This document shows, in pieces, positions 33,037-42,238 of a DNA stretch of 64,000 bases (position 1 is its first letter; the number at the start of each line of letters is the position of its first letter). The position numbers and the translations under genes are program-made. Below the pieces are notes generated by a model, which saw nothing but the letters and a program-made list of their open reading frames with translations, did not search any database and was not told the origin of the DNA. The stretch comes from Bacteroidales bacterium UBA1181 (GTDB taxonomy: Bacteria; Bacteroidota; Bacteroidia; Bacteroidales; Paludibacteraceae): the NCBI GenBank assembly GCA_002310215.1, contig DBYR01000042.1, forward strand, positions 62,001-126,000. Reading direction: 5' to 3'.

Positions 33037-35913
33037 ATGTTAAGACATAAGATTATCAAGATATTGACGCTGGGCATTCTCTTTTCCTGTGGCCTGCTTT
33101 TGGGCGCTTCTGCGCAAAGCATGGATGGGGGCAATGCGCATGGTAAATACTATAAGATAACAGGAAATGTCACCTCCCGTGAAGGTCCTATCCCTTTCGT
33201 CTATGTTTCTATCGAGGAACCAAGCGTGAATGTGATGACTGACGCAAATGGGCATTTCGAATTCACACGTATGCCCGCAGGAACCTATACGATAGAGACC
33301 CAGTGCCATGGTTATGTCGATGCGAAAAGGATTGTGACAGTGGAAAATGCGGATCTAAACATTGATATCAAACTGAGGGAGTCCGCATACGAGTTGGAGG
33401 AGGTTACCGTGATGGCGAAGCAAGCGCAACGGAACAAGTTGGAGGTGAACGAGACTGCGATCGAATATGTGCAGCCGGTTTCGCTTTCCGATGTCATGAT
33501 TCTGTTGCCGGGCAACCTCTATCAGCAAAATGCGCTTACTGGTTTCTCCCTCAACACCAATCGTCAGGCTGGTAGCGACCAAAACACCTCCCTCGGTATC
33601 GGTTTGTCCTCTGATGGTGTGCCACAGACTTCCGACGGAATCCGCACGCAAATGGTTGGAATGGTATATGATAGGGGCGATGATTACAAAGAAAGGAACG
33701 AAAGCTCTAACTATGATGGCAAGATCAAAGAACGGTCGAGCACCAATTCCGGCTCTGATCTCAGGTATGTATCAACCGATCATATCCATAGCATCGAATA
33801 CACCAAGGGTATCAGTTCCCCACGCTATGGCAACTTGTCTAGCGGATTGATTAAAATAAACTCTAAGTCGGGAGTGTCTCCTCTGCGTGTCAGGACAAAA
33901 GTGGATCTGAATAATAAATTGGTTTATGCGGGGAAAGGATTTAAACTTGGGGATAAAGCCGGAACATTATATGCGGGCGTGGATTACCTGCATGCGGTGG
34001 ATGACATCCGTGATGAGATGGATAAGTTCACTCGCATCACGGCCCAAACCTATTACAACAACAAGTTCAAGTTCGGGGATGGATATTCGTTGGACTTGGA
34101 TGCGAAAGTCGCTCAAACGATTTCCGCCAATAAGATGAAGAAGGATGAATTGACTTACGAATACAATGAAACCTACAAGGCGGACTATGATAAAACTGAC
34201 CTTATGCTGAAGGGTAAACTGAACCTTGGAAAGGCTTGGATCGACAATGTGGAATGGATCAATTCGCTCAACCGTGTCGACGACCGAATAGACCGCCACT
34301 ATTGCGTGATCACCGCCAATCCGAAGAGCATGCCTAAATCGTACGAGGAGGGCGAGCATGAGGGTTACTATCTTCCGACCATGTATTACAGCGACTACTA
34401 TGTGGAGAATACTCCAATCAATTTCTATATGCAGCTCAATCTGAACAGCCGTCTCTCCTTCAGCCAGAAGTGGAACCTGAACCTGGAGTATGGCGCGGAT
34501 TTCCATTCGAGCAAAAACAAGGGCGACGGTGCGGTCATGGCCAACCCGGAATATCCGCCATTCCCTTCCGACAATACCTATATGCGTCCACGTGCCAATT
34601 GGAGCATTCCCGCATTGGAGGTGCTCGGCGCTTATCTGCAAGCCATCCTGACATTCAAACCCTCTCAGTCCCATTCTGTTAAGTTGGAGGCGGGCGGGCG
34701 CCTCACGGAAATGTTGAATCTTCCTGATGACTATGTGCTGAACCACAAGATGCTTAGCGAGCCGCGCATTAATTTCAGTTATCTCTTCGGAAAAAAGTTC
34801 AAAAGCAATCTCCGCTTCGGATACGGAGAGGAAAACAAACTCCCCACGTTGGACTACCTCTATCCGGAAAAAATGTACAAGGATTTTTGGGTGTTGAACG
34901 CCTATACGAATAACCCGGAATATAGGCATCTGATCACTTATACGCAGATTTACGACGCGACCAACAAAAAGTTGCGGGAAAATAAGAACCAAAAAATAGA
35001 AGTTGGCTATGACGCTAGCTATAAGAGCTTTGAGGTCTCTGTGACCGCTTTCCATGAGTTCAGCAATACGGGTTTCGAATATTTCCGCTTCTATGCGCCC
35101 GTAACCTACCCATACTACAACCAGCTAAGGGAGGATGCCGACATCTCCGGGAAGAAACCGGACAAGGAGGATTATGTGGCCTCTACGTTCAGCGAATTCG
35201 CTTTGTACCGGCAGGTGATGAACAGTAAGAAAATCGTGAAGAACGGTGTCGAATACCGCTTGATCTTCCCTAAGATAAAGGCTATACAGACCAATGTGGA
35301 GGTGAACGGCGCATACTACAAAACAACGTATGGCACCAATCAACCGGACTATTTCTATCCGAACAGTAGGGTGGGAGACAGTAAGTACCCTTATGTCGGA
35401 TTGTATGATCTGGACTGCAAAAACATTAAACAACAGTTCAATACGAATTTCTGGTTTAATACCCATATCCCTAAGTTCAGGCTCATCTTCACGAACTTCT
35501 TCCAGCTGGTGTGGTTCCAAACGGAGCAAAAGACGGATAATTACGAGGGGATATACAAGAAAACGCCGTACGCTTATATCGATTTCGAGGGAAATACGCA
35601 TGTCGTGACCGAGGCGGAGCGGCGGAAGATCAACTCGAAGGAGGAGACGCAGTGGTTCCAACTACTCAGGCAAAGTGCCACCAGTATGTATGAGACGGAG
35701 AAGAAGCCGATTTATCTGCTCTGGAATATTAAGGCGACGAAGGAATTGAACGATGTGGTTAAGCTGTCGTTCTTCGTCAATGGAATCTTGGATGTCCATC
35801 CTAAATATATAAACGATCAAAAATCGAAGACAAATCGGGAATGGAGCAATCCATATTTCGGGATGGAAATGGTTATGACTTTGGGTAAAACTAAAAATAG
35901 CGAAGCGAAATGA
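33037..35913 (+). CDS. TonB-dependent receptor with carboxypeptidase-like domain
   Basis: 958-residue outer-membrane transporter. Signal peptide residues 1-26 (LFSCGLLLGASAQS). A carboxypeptidase-regulatory-like domain follows (TGNVTSREGPIPFVYVSIEEP to TQCHGYVDAKRIVTVEN), then the plug (VQPVSLSDVMILLPGNLYQQ) and a 22-strand type barrel rich in aromatic residues to the C-terminus. A SusC-type TonB box is not obvious. There is no susD gene; the partner lipoprotein is DUF4876. It overlaps the following gene by 4 bp (ATGA), so the two are co-translated. Substrate unknown. Confidence 0.93.
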   Translation: MLRHKIIKILTLGILFSCGLLLGASAQSMDGGNAHGKYYKITGNVTSREGPIPFVYVSIEEPSVNVMTDANGHFEFTRMPAGTYTIETQCHGYVDAKRIVTVENADLNIDIKLRESAYELEEVTVMAKQAQRNKLEVNETAIEYVQPVSLSDVMILLPGNLYQQNALTGFSLNTNRQAGSDQNTSLGIGLSSDGVPQTSDGIRTQMVGMVYDRGDDYKERNESSNYDGKIKERSSTNSGSDLRYVSTDHIHSIEYTKGISSPRYGNLSSGLIKINSKSGVSPLRVRTKVDLNNKLVYAGKGFKLGDKAGTLYAGVDYLHAVDDIRDEMDKFTRITAQTYYNNKFKFGDGYSLDLDAKVAQTISANKMKKDELTYEYNETYKADYDKTDLMLKGKLNLGKAWIDNVEWINSLNRVDDRIDRHYCVITANPKSMPKSYEEGEHEGYYLPTMYYSDYYVENTPINFYMQLNLNSRLSFSQKWNLNLEYGADFHSSKNKGDGAVMANPEYPPFPSDNTYMRPRANWSIPALEVLGAYLQAILTFKPSQSHSVKLEAGGRLTEMLNLPDDYVLNHKMLSEPRINFSYLFGKKFKSNLRFGYGEENKLPTLDYLYPEKMYKDFWVLNAYTNNPEYRHLITYTQIYDATNKKLRENKNQKIEVGYDASYKSFEVSVTAFHEFSNTGFEYFRFYAPVTYPYYNQLREDADISGKKPDKEDYVASTFSEFALYRQVMNSKKIVKNGVEYRLIFPKIKAIQTNVEVNGAYYKTTYGTNQPDYFYPNSRVGDSKYPYVGLYDLDCKNIKQQFNTNFWFNTHIPKFRLIFTNFFQLVWFQTEQKTDNYEGIYKKTPYAYIDFEGNTHVVTEAERRKINSKEETQWFQLLRQSATSMYETEKKPIYLLWNIKATKELNDVVKLSFFVNGILDVHPKYINDQKSKTNREWSNPYFGMEMVMTLGKTKNSEAK

Positions 35914-37625
35914 TTTATAAATTATTTAAAATATTAATAATCATGCTGTTGATGGTTTCTTCTGCGTTGGGGCAGGAGGCGCCGATATATGAATGGCAAA
36001 CCACTCCTCTTTCTCCTTCGGAAAGGAGATGGACGGAGGTGTCGACTTCCATCGATGTGCGAAAAAGCGCTGCGTTGAGGCTGCATCCTGTCTATCATGC
36101 GATGGTCAATGCGGAGAGGGACTCGGTGAAGGCGGACTTGGACTCAACCTTTCTTCCGAAACGTTTTTATGGCAAGCAAAACATTGTACTGACGTCATTG
36201 GGCTCAGGGAAAACGAAGGGCGATTTCATCCCATACGAAGGAAAATCCAATGAGGATTGGAGGTTGTACGGACACGGAACCCATGATTTCGGGAAGCATG
36301 GAACGTTGTATGGAACCGTCCGATACGCCAGGGGAAAACATAAGGAGATCAGTTGGAGCGCGATGCGTTACCCCGAACTCTATTGGCCGTACATGCTGAC
36401 CGACTCGACGGGTGGAGACAGTAATTTCGAATACTATGCGATAGAGGGCGGTTATGGTGTGAAACTCGATAAAGTCTATTTCGGAGCCATCGTGCAATTC
36501 GATGGTGAGTTGGCCCATAGAATGACCGACCCTCGGTTGAAAAACAATACAACTTTCCTTCAGCTTGGCTTTGATGCTGGCTATAGAACGCCTAAAGGCC
36601 AAAGCCTAATGGTGGAGGCCAAATACCTTCGCAACAAGGAGCATGAGAGTGATAGTTATTGGAGACCAGGCGAACAGCAACGCTTCTTCGCCTTATATGG
36701 GTTTGGTCTTTACGACAACAAGAAAAGTACCGTTGCGATGGGACGCTCGCGAATGTATTACATCAATGGATTCAGATCTCACCTCTCGTATGCTTCACCC
36801 ACAGACAAAAAGATAAACACAAGCCTAAACATGGGCTTGAAAATCGATAAGATGAATGTCGAGGAAAGCGATTATATAAGCTCGTATGGGAGGCGTACGA
36901 CAACATTCACTCCGCAAATCGATATTAGGTGGAAAATCAATGAACGAAACGTATTGTCGTTGTTTAGCGACAACATGATTGAAAAGCGGTTGGGTTACGA
37001 GCGTGTGTATGAAAAATTTATCACCAATGTTGCGACCTCAACCTATGACTATCGGCAAATCGCAGAGAACCAGTATTATACTCTTTCCGCGGCGCAAGGC
37101 TTAACCGCTCTGCGATATGCTGTCTCGTTCGGTAAATACAATACCTTAGGTGTCCAATGTGGAATGGGTTATTGCTATAGAAGCGAAAAAAATTCTTTTT
37201 ACGATTTCTCTGTCATCAATAAGAACATCAGTGTTATCCCCCGCATCGATTATAGATTGTCTTCTCCTAAGCATGAATTGTCCATAGGTGTGAATTGGGC
37301 CCATCAGATGGTGAAACAACATGACTACGAGGTGGATATAAAGACGTCAAGCATCCAACATCTTGACTTCCAGACATGTTTCGCTCCTTACGCATATTAT
37401 GCCGCTGAATATGATATGCTTTCGGCTGACTTGACCTACGTGTATCATCTCAGAAAAGTAGGGTTGGGAATGCGTTTGAGGTATATGAACATCTCGGGCC
37501 ATCGATTGGAGGATGTGGCATATGCCAAGGAGATTGGATTCAACTCGGTTTGCGCGATGAACTCTCCGCAAACGGATAGGCACGACGAGCATTGGCTGAA
37601 TGGTTCGTTCTTTGTTTTATTCTGA
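35910..37625 (+). CDS. DUF6850-type outer-membrane beta-barrel protein
   Basis: 571 residues. Signal peptide MIYKLFKILIIMLLMVSSALG. The mature chain is made of alternating amphipathic strands with aromatic girdles (GTLYGTVRYARGKHKEISWS, FLQLGFDAGYRTPKGQSLMV, YTLSAAQGLTALRYAVSFG) and ends in a strand SFFVLF with C-terminal Phe, the usual signal for outer-membrane insertion. No plug domain, so it is not a TonB receptor. Co-translated with the receptor by a 4 bp overlap. It may be a second pore of the same uptake machine; this is inference. Confidence 0.82.
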   Translation: MIYKLFKILIIMLLMVSSALGQEAPIYEWQTTPLSPSERRWTEVSTSIDVRKSAALRLHPVYHAMVNAERDSVKADLDSTFLPKRFYGKQNIVLTSLGSGKTKGDFIPYEGKSNEDWRLYGHGTHDFGKHGTLYGTVRYARGKHKEISWSAMRYPELYWPYMLTDSTGGDSNFEYYAIEGGYGVKLDKVYFGAIVQFDGELAHRMTDPRLKNNTTFLQLGFDAGYRTPKGQSLMVEAKYLRNKEHESDSYWRPGEQQRFFALYGFGLYDNKKSTVAMGRSRMYYINGFRSHLSYASPTDKKINTSLNMGLKIDKMNVEESDYISSYGRRTTTFTPQIDIRWKINERNVLSLFSDNMIEKRLGYERVYEKFITNVATSTYDYRQIAENQYYTLSAAQGLTALRYAVSFGKYNTLGVQCGMGYCYRSEKNSFYDFSVINKNISVIPRIDYRLSSPKHELSIGVNWAHQMVKQHDYEVDIKTSSIQHLDFQTCFAPYAYYAAEYDMLSADLTYVYHLRKVGLGMRLRYMNISGHRLEDVAYAKEIGFNSVCAMNSPQTDRHDEHWLNGSFFVLF

Positions 37626-37686
37626 ACAGCAGGCTTGCAAGAACAGAAACAATAAGTTTTTATGGTGGATATTTTTATGGATTTGT

Positions 37687-37694
37687 TATCTTTG
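37687..37694 (+). promoter_or_regulatory. -7 box upstream of the second receptor
   Basis: TATCTTTG is an exact -7 box, but it leaves only about 6-7 nt of leader before the ATG at 37708. Confidence 0.45.
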
Positions 37695-37707
37695 GCAGAT
37701 GTAAGTT

Positions 37708-39699
37708 ATGGATAAGATTTTTGATATAAAAAGTTTTTTAGGTGTTATATTCTTCCTTGTGATGCCTTGCTCCGCTGTGTGGGGCGAGGAGGAAGAGTTG
37801 TGGGACATTGAGACTGCCGAGTTGGAGGAGGTTGAGGTTGGCGCATTTGCGGGCAACACGAAGATGGAGAAGGTGAACCATGTCGAGCAGATCGGGACGG
37901 ATAAGTTGTGCCGCGCCGCTTGCTGTAACCTCGGCGAATCTTTCACGTTTAATCCTTCTGTGGATGTCTCCTACAGTGATGCGGCTACGGGTGCCAAGCA
38001 AATCAAGCTCTTGGGTCTGAGCGGCAAGTATGTGCAGATGCTTACGGAGAATGTGCCGAACCTCCGTGGGGCGGCGATCCCTTATGGCCTGAGCTATGTG
38101 CCGGGACCGTGGATGCAGTCCATCCAAGTGAGCAAGGGGGCTTCGAGCGTCAAGAACGGTTACGAGAGCACCACGGGGCAGATCAATATCGAGTACAAGA
38201 AACCGCAGGGTGAGGAGGAATTCAACGGGAACCTGTTCTTCAATTCGCACCTGAAGTATGAGGCGAACGCGGACGGTAATATCCATCTGAACAACCGCTT
38301 GTCCACGAACCTCCTGCTCCATTTCGAAGACCAGCGGATGAAGCATGACGGCAACGGGGACGGTTTCATGGACTCGCCTTGCCAGCGTCAATATAATTTG
38401 ATGCATCGGTGGTCATACCTTGCGAAACGGTGGAAGAGCCAGATCCTTTTCCATGTGCTCCGTGACGAGCGCAACAGTGGTATGGTCGAGTCGGACGAAC
38501 TGACGGTGCCGCTCTATCGGGTGGGTGTGACGACCAATCGTTACTTGGTTCAGTGGAAGAACGCATATGTCGTTGATTATCAGAAAAACACATCCGTCGC
38601 TTTGATGCTGCATGGCTCTTGGCATGATGCGGATAATGATTTCGGACGTTCGTTCTATGATGTGGTGCAGAAGAATGGCTACGCCCAGCTGATGTACGAG
38701 TCGGATCTGACGGATGCGCATAACTTGGCGGCCGGACTCTCGCTCAACCATGATCTATATGACGAGGCTTCCTCTTTGTATTTGAACCCGCAGGAGCTGG
38801 ATAGGGAGACCTCCTCTGGCGGGTATCTGCAGTACACTTATAAGCTGAAGAAGAAGCTGACGGCCATGTTGGGCGGACGCTGGGACTATTCCTCCCGCTA
38901 CGGTGGTTTCTTCACACCCAGGGTACACTTGCGTTATTCGCCTACAGATAAGCTCACGCTACGCACTTCGGCGGGGAAGGGTAGACGTACGCCCCACGCC
39001 TTGGCGGAGCATTCCCAGATGATGGCGTCGGGACGCACCTTCTATTTCGCGGAGCGTCTGAAGCAGGAGGAGGCGTGGAATGTGGGCGTCTCCGCTCATC
39101 TTCTGTTGCCGGTCCATAAGAGAGACTTGGAGGTGAATGCGGAGTATTACTACACGGATTTCCAGAATGTACTGGTGGTCAATGTGGATGGCGCGAGAGG
39201 TGCGCACACCGTCAGCTTCGAGAACCTTGACGGTTCCAGCTACAGCCATACGGTGCAGGTGGATGTCACCTATCCTTTCGCGGGACGATGGGAGGTGATG
39301 GTCGCCGGGAGGTTCAACGATGTGCGGACCACCTACGACGGGGAGTTGCGCATCCAACCCTTCTCGCCCCGCATGAAGGGTTTGCTGACATTGTCGTACA
39401 AGACAAATCTAGATATCTGGCGCTTTGACGTGACGGGTCAGCTCAACGGCAAAGGGAAACGTTACGACCAGACGGACTATCCCACCTACTTCCAATTGCA
39501 GGCTCAGGTGTCGAGGGAGTTCCGCTATTTCACGCTCTATGCGGGTGGCGAGAACCTGACCGCCTATCGGATGGACGAGCCGATACTGCATGCGGAGAAT
39601 CCATGGAGCGAAGCCTTTGACGCCACGCAGGTGTGGGGTCCTACCCATGGCGCGATGGCCTATGTCGGCATGCGTTTTAACCTGAAAAGGAAGAAGTGA
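37708..39699 (+). CDS. TonB-dependent receptor, metal-locus type
   Basis: 663 residues. Signal peptide 1-26, a short acidic segment (EEEELWDIETAELEEVEV) and directly the plug, without a carboxypeptidase-like domain. The plug starts with an unusual cysteine group, LCRAACCNLGESF, then VDVSYSDAATGAKQIKLLGL and GASSVKNGYESTTGQINIEY, as in receptors related to vitamin B12/siderophore types. The barrel ends KRKK after a strand AYVGMRFNL. It lies 18 bp upstream of a small HMA-domain protein, so copper or another soft metal, or a metal chelate, is a likely cargo; this follows from context, not from the receptor sequence alone. Confidence 0.9.
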   Translation: MDKIFDIKSFLGVIFFLVMPCSAVWGEEEELWDIETAELEEVEVGAFAGNTKMEKVNHVEQIGTDKLCRAACCNLGESFTFNPSVDVSYSDAATGAKQIKLLGLSGKYVQMLTENVPNLRGAAIPYGLSYVPGPWMQSIQVSKGASSVKNGYESTTGQINIEYKKPQGEEEFNGNLFFNSHLKYEANADGNIHLNNRLSTNLLLHFEDQRMKHDGNGDGFMDSPCQRQYNLMHRWSYLAKRWKSQILFHVLRDERNSGMVESDELTVPLYRVGVTTNRYLVQWKNAYVVDYQKNTSVALMLHGSWHDADNDFGRSFYDVVQKNGYAQLMYESDLTDAHNLAAGLSLNHDLYDEASSLYLNPQELDRETSSGGYLQYTYKLKKKLTAMLGGRWDYSSRYGGFFTPRVHLRYSPTDKLTLRTSAGKGRRTPHALAEHSQMMASGRTFYFAERLKQEEAWNVGVSAHLLLPVHKRDLEVNAEYYYTDFQNVLVVNVDGARGAHTVSFENLDGSSYSHTVQVDVTYPFAGRWEVMVAGRFNDVRTTYDGELRIQPFSPRMKGLLTLSYKTNLDIWRFDVTGQLNGKGKRYDQTDYPTYFQLQAQVSREFRYFTLYAGGENLTAYRMDEPILHAENPWSEAFDATQVWGPTHGAMAYVGMRFNLKRKK

Positions 39700-39717
39700 A
39701 TTTAAATTCGATACGAT

Positions 39718-40029
39718 ATGAAAAAGATTTTTTTATTGGGCATGCTCCTCTCTGTCTCATTGAGTGGCATGAGTGCGGAGAAGGAAGCGAAGGGTGCTCG
39801 GTTGGATACGCTCGTAGTGACGACGCAACCGGTCATGCACTGCATGAAGTGTGAGAATAAGATCAAGTCCAACGTCCGTTTCGTGAAGGGCACGAAGTCG
39901 ATCGAGACCTCCGTTCCTAACCAGACGGTGACCATCGTGTACGACACGAAGAAAGCCTCTGTGGCCGACTACGAGAAGGAGTTTGGTCGGATAGGGTATG
40001 AGATCAAGGTGCTGTCGCCTAAGCAGTAG
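39718..40029 (+). CDS. Secreted heavy-metal-associated (HMA) protein
   Basis: 103 residues. Signal peptide residues 1-20 (MKKIFLLGMLLSVSLSGMSA), then an HMA ferredoxin-like domain with the metal site MHCMKCENKIK (CxxC at about residues 41-44) and the usual second half VTIVYDTKKASVADYEKEFGRIGY. HMA domains bind Cu(I) or other soft metals. With a signal peptide it should act in the periplasm, taking metal from or giving it to the receptor encoded just upstream. Own hairpin terminator behind it. Confidence 0.88.
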   Translation: MKKIFLLGMLLSVSLSGMSAEKEAKGARLDTLVVTTQPVMHCMKCENKIKSNVRFVKGTKSIETSVPNQTVTIVYDTKKASVADYEKEFGRIGYEIKVLSPKQ

Positions 40030-40060
40030 GGTGGTTCGGGCTATAACCGATGAAATAGTT

Positions 40061-40096
40061 TGGCTGGGTTCCGTCAAGGAATTCAGCCATTTGTTT
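40061..40096 (+). terminator. Terminator of the receptor-HMA operon
   Basis: A 12 bp stem, 40061-40072 with 40078-40089, two G-U pairs, loop GTCAA, then TTTGTTTT. Confidence 0.8.
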
Positions 40097-40116
40097 TGTG
40101 AAATAACAATCTTTCG

Positions 40117-40166
40117 CCACGTTTTTTCAAATCACGTGCTTTTTTGCGTGGAAAAATATAACTTTG
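40117..40166 (+). promoter_or_regulatory. Promoter and dyad boxes of the AAA+ gene
   Basis: An exact -7 box TAACTTTG lies at 40159-40166. Upstream are CCACG (40117-40121), the palindrome CACGTG (40133-40138) and CGTGG (40147-40151), forming an imperfect dyad that covers the -33 position, where no TTTG is seen. This could be a regulator site. Confidence 0.4.
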
Positions 40167-40207
40167 GGTGATTATTAGCGAATGATTGCCTAAATAGAAC
40201 GAAGAAG

Positions 40208-42238
40208 ATGAATAGCACATATGAAGTAATATTTGATATTGGAGAAGTCAAGGATGGAATGTTTGACCATGATCCCGAATTGAATGGTTCATTGATTCCT
40301 TGCCTCATAGAGTCTTGTTTCGGAGAGAATTGCGTGACGACGGTGCTGAGCGGACCTCAACTGATCTGTTGCAAGGTGCGGACGGAAAAGAACTTGCAGG
40401 AGACCGCTGACGCCATCGTGAAGAAAATGGAGCAGGTTTGCCCCCACATCGCGATGATTCACGAGAGCGGAGATGAGGAGCGGATAAACTATAAACTCGG
40501 GGAGAAATCTTCTGTCCATGTTTCCCTGAAGAACGAAGGGGAACAACCGCAGGAGGAGAAGAACGAGGTGGACTATAGTGTCTTCAAAAACAAGGAGGAG
40601 CTGGACGATATCATTAAAAACATCAACAACCTCATCGGCTGGGACTCCTTCAAACAGTTCGTCAACGAAGCGGTGCCTGTCGTCGCCGATATGCACAAAA
40701 GGGACTCGCTGGACAGTTTCAAGGCGCAGAATTATCTCTTCTCGGTCAATGACGGATGCGGCCTGACGCGGGTCATCAACCTGCTCACCCTTTTCGAGGT
40801 GGAGTTGGACGTCTTCACCAAGAAGTTCTATTTCGAGTTCGTGCTCTCCGATGAGACGCAGGGACGGAAGATCAACGTCAAAGACTTGTTGAACATCCTT
40901 TACGACAAGGAGAATTATGACAAGCTTGTCTGTCTGGACATCAGCGAGTTCATGGTCAAATCCAAGCAGCGTGAGCTGAAAGACCTACTCTTAGAGATCT
41001 CGCACGTCTCCGGCAACTTCAATTTCGTCTTCCGTGTCCCTTACATAGAGCCTCATGAGCTCAAGAAGATAGAGGAGACGCTTTCCGACATCCTTTTCAT
41101 CAAGACATTCACCATCCCGCCTTTCTCGGACAAGGAGATCCGGCAGTATGCGGAGCGTATGCTCGACCCGCTACGCCTTGAGATGGAGGAGGACGCCTGG
41201 GAGGTTTTCTTCGCCCGGATCAGGGAGGAGAAGAGCGATGGACGCTTCTACGGACTACGCACCGTCAAGAAGGTCTTCGACGAGACGGTATTGCTCAAGC
41301 ATCAGGCGGATGCCCGGAACCGTGGCGCTTCCGACGATACCATACGTTGCGAGGAGATTAAGCCCCTTTCGGTCACATACGGTGTCCAGGGGAAAGATGC
41401 CTTCGACGAGTTGTCCGAAATGATAGGCATGGAGAAGATCACCGAGCGTATCCGTGAGATCGTGGCGCAGGTGGAGGTCTCCGCGAAGAACGATAAGCTG
41501 GACCGACCTTGTATGCACATGCGTTTCGTGGGTGCGCCGGGTACGGGTAAGACGACGGTGGCGCGTATCATCGGACGGATATTCGCCGAGCGCAAGTTGC
41601 TCAGCAACGGTTATTTCTTCGAATATGGTGCCCGTGATTTCTGCGGGGAATATATCGGTCAGACTGCTCCTAAGACGGCCGCCATCTGTCGTGACGCCTA
41701 TGGCTCGGTCCTCTTCATCGACGAGGCCTATGACCTCTACAGAGGGGGCGTGGGGTCTGAAAACGATTATGGTAGGGAGGCCCTCACCACGCTCATCTCG
41801 GAGATGGAGAACCATCGTGACAACCTTGTGGTCATCATGGCCGGGTATAAGGCGGAGATGGAGAAGCTGATGCAGGGAAACGCCGGGCTTCGGAGCCGTA
41901 TGCCTTTCCTGGTCGAGTTTCCTTCCTACACGAAGGAGCAGCTTGCCCAAATATTCATGCTGATGGCGGAGAAGCATTTCGCCTGCCAGAAGGAGCTGAA
42001 GCCCGCCGTGGAGCAGTACTTCGACGAGTTGCCGCAAAGCTACATCAGTTCGGAGGAGTTCTCGAACGCCAGGTTCGTGCGTAACCTTTATGAGCGCACA
42101 TGGTCCAAGGCGGCGATGCGGGCGCAGCTCAATGGGCTGAAGGAGGTTGTTCTATGCCAGGAGGATTTCTTCGCCGCCAAATCGGAGAAGGAGTTCAGCG
42201 AGAAACTGACGACCGGCAGGAATAGGGTAGGGTTCTGA
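40208..42238 (+). CDS. Tandem AAA+ ATPase, pseudo-AAA plus CbbX-like AAA
   Basis: 676 residues. Residues 1-115 are an unknown alpha/beta domain followed by a charged linker. Residues about 125-370 look like a degenerate AAA+ domain: in place of the ATP loop is N181-DGCGLTR-188, lacking the Lys, and in place of Walker B is LVCLDISEFM. Residues about 400-660 are an intact CbbX/SpoVK-type AAA+ domain: Walker A GAPGTGKTT at 442-450, Walker B LFIDEAYDL near 502-510 and NDLVVIMAGY-like sensor 1 (DNLVVIMAGYKAEME). CbbX proteins are hexameric remodelling motors (Rubisco activase in red-type organisms); no Rubisco is expected here. No signal peptide: cytosolic. Target unknown. Ends exactly where the converging WG-repeat gene ends. 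Confidence 0.85.
   Translation: MNSTYEVIFDIGEVKDGMFDHDPELNGSLIPCLIESCFGENCVTTVLSGPQLICCKVRTEKNLQETADAIVKKMEQVCPHIAMIHESGDEERINYKLGEKSSVHVSLKNEGEQPQEEKNEVDYSVFKNKEELDDIIKNINNLIGWDSFKQFVNEAVPVVADMHKRDSLDSFKAQNYLFSVNDGCGLTRVINLLTLFEVELDVFTKKFYFEFVLSDETQGRKINVKDLLNILYDKENYDKLVCLDISEFMVKSKQRELKDLLLEISHVSGNFNFVFRVPYIEPHELKKIEETLSDILFIKTFTIPPFSDKEIRQYAERMLDPLRLEMEEDAWEVFFARIREEKSDGRFYGLRTVKKVFDETVLLKHQADARNRGASDDTIRCEEIKPLSVTYGVQGKDAFDELSEMIGMEKITERIREIVAQVEVSAKNDKLDRPCMHMRFVGAPGTGKTTVARIIGRIFAERKLLSNGYFFEYGARDFCGEYIGQTAPKTAAICRDAYGSVLFIDEAYDLYRGGVGSENDYGREALTTLISEMENHRDNLVVIMAGYKAEMEKLMQGNAGLRSRMPFLVEFPSYTKEQLAQIFMLMAEKHFACQKELKPAVEQYFDELPQSYISSEEFSNARFVRNLYERTWSKAAMRAQLNGLKEVVLCQEDFFAAKSEKEFSEKLTTGRNRVGF

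Noticed and set aside
33967..35055. 362-codon minus-strand frame
   Set aside because: Antisense to the TonB receptor; composition of a shadow frame.
33037..35913. SusC of a SusCD polysaccharide locus
   Set aside because: No SusD gene follows; the partners are DUF4876 and DUF6850 proteins and no glycoside hydrolase gene is adjacent.
40208..42238. Rubisco activase CbbX
   Set aside because: Only the C-terminal AAA+ domain matches; the protein is twice as long and nothing in the window suggests carbon fixation.
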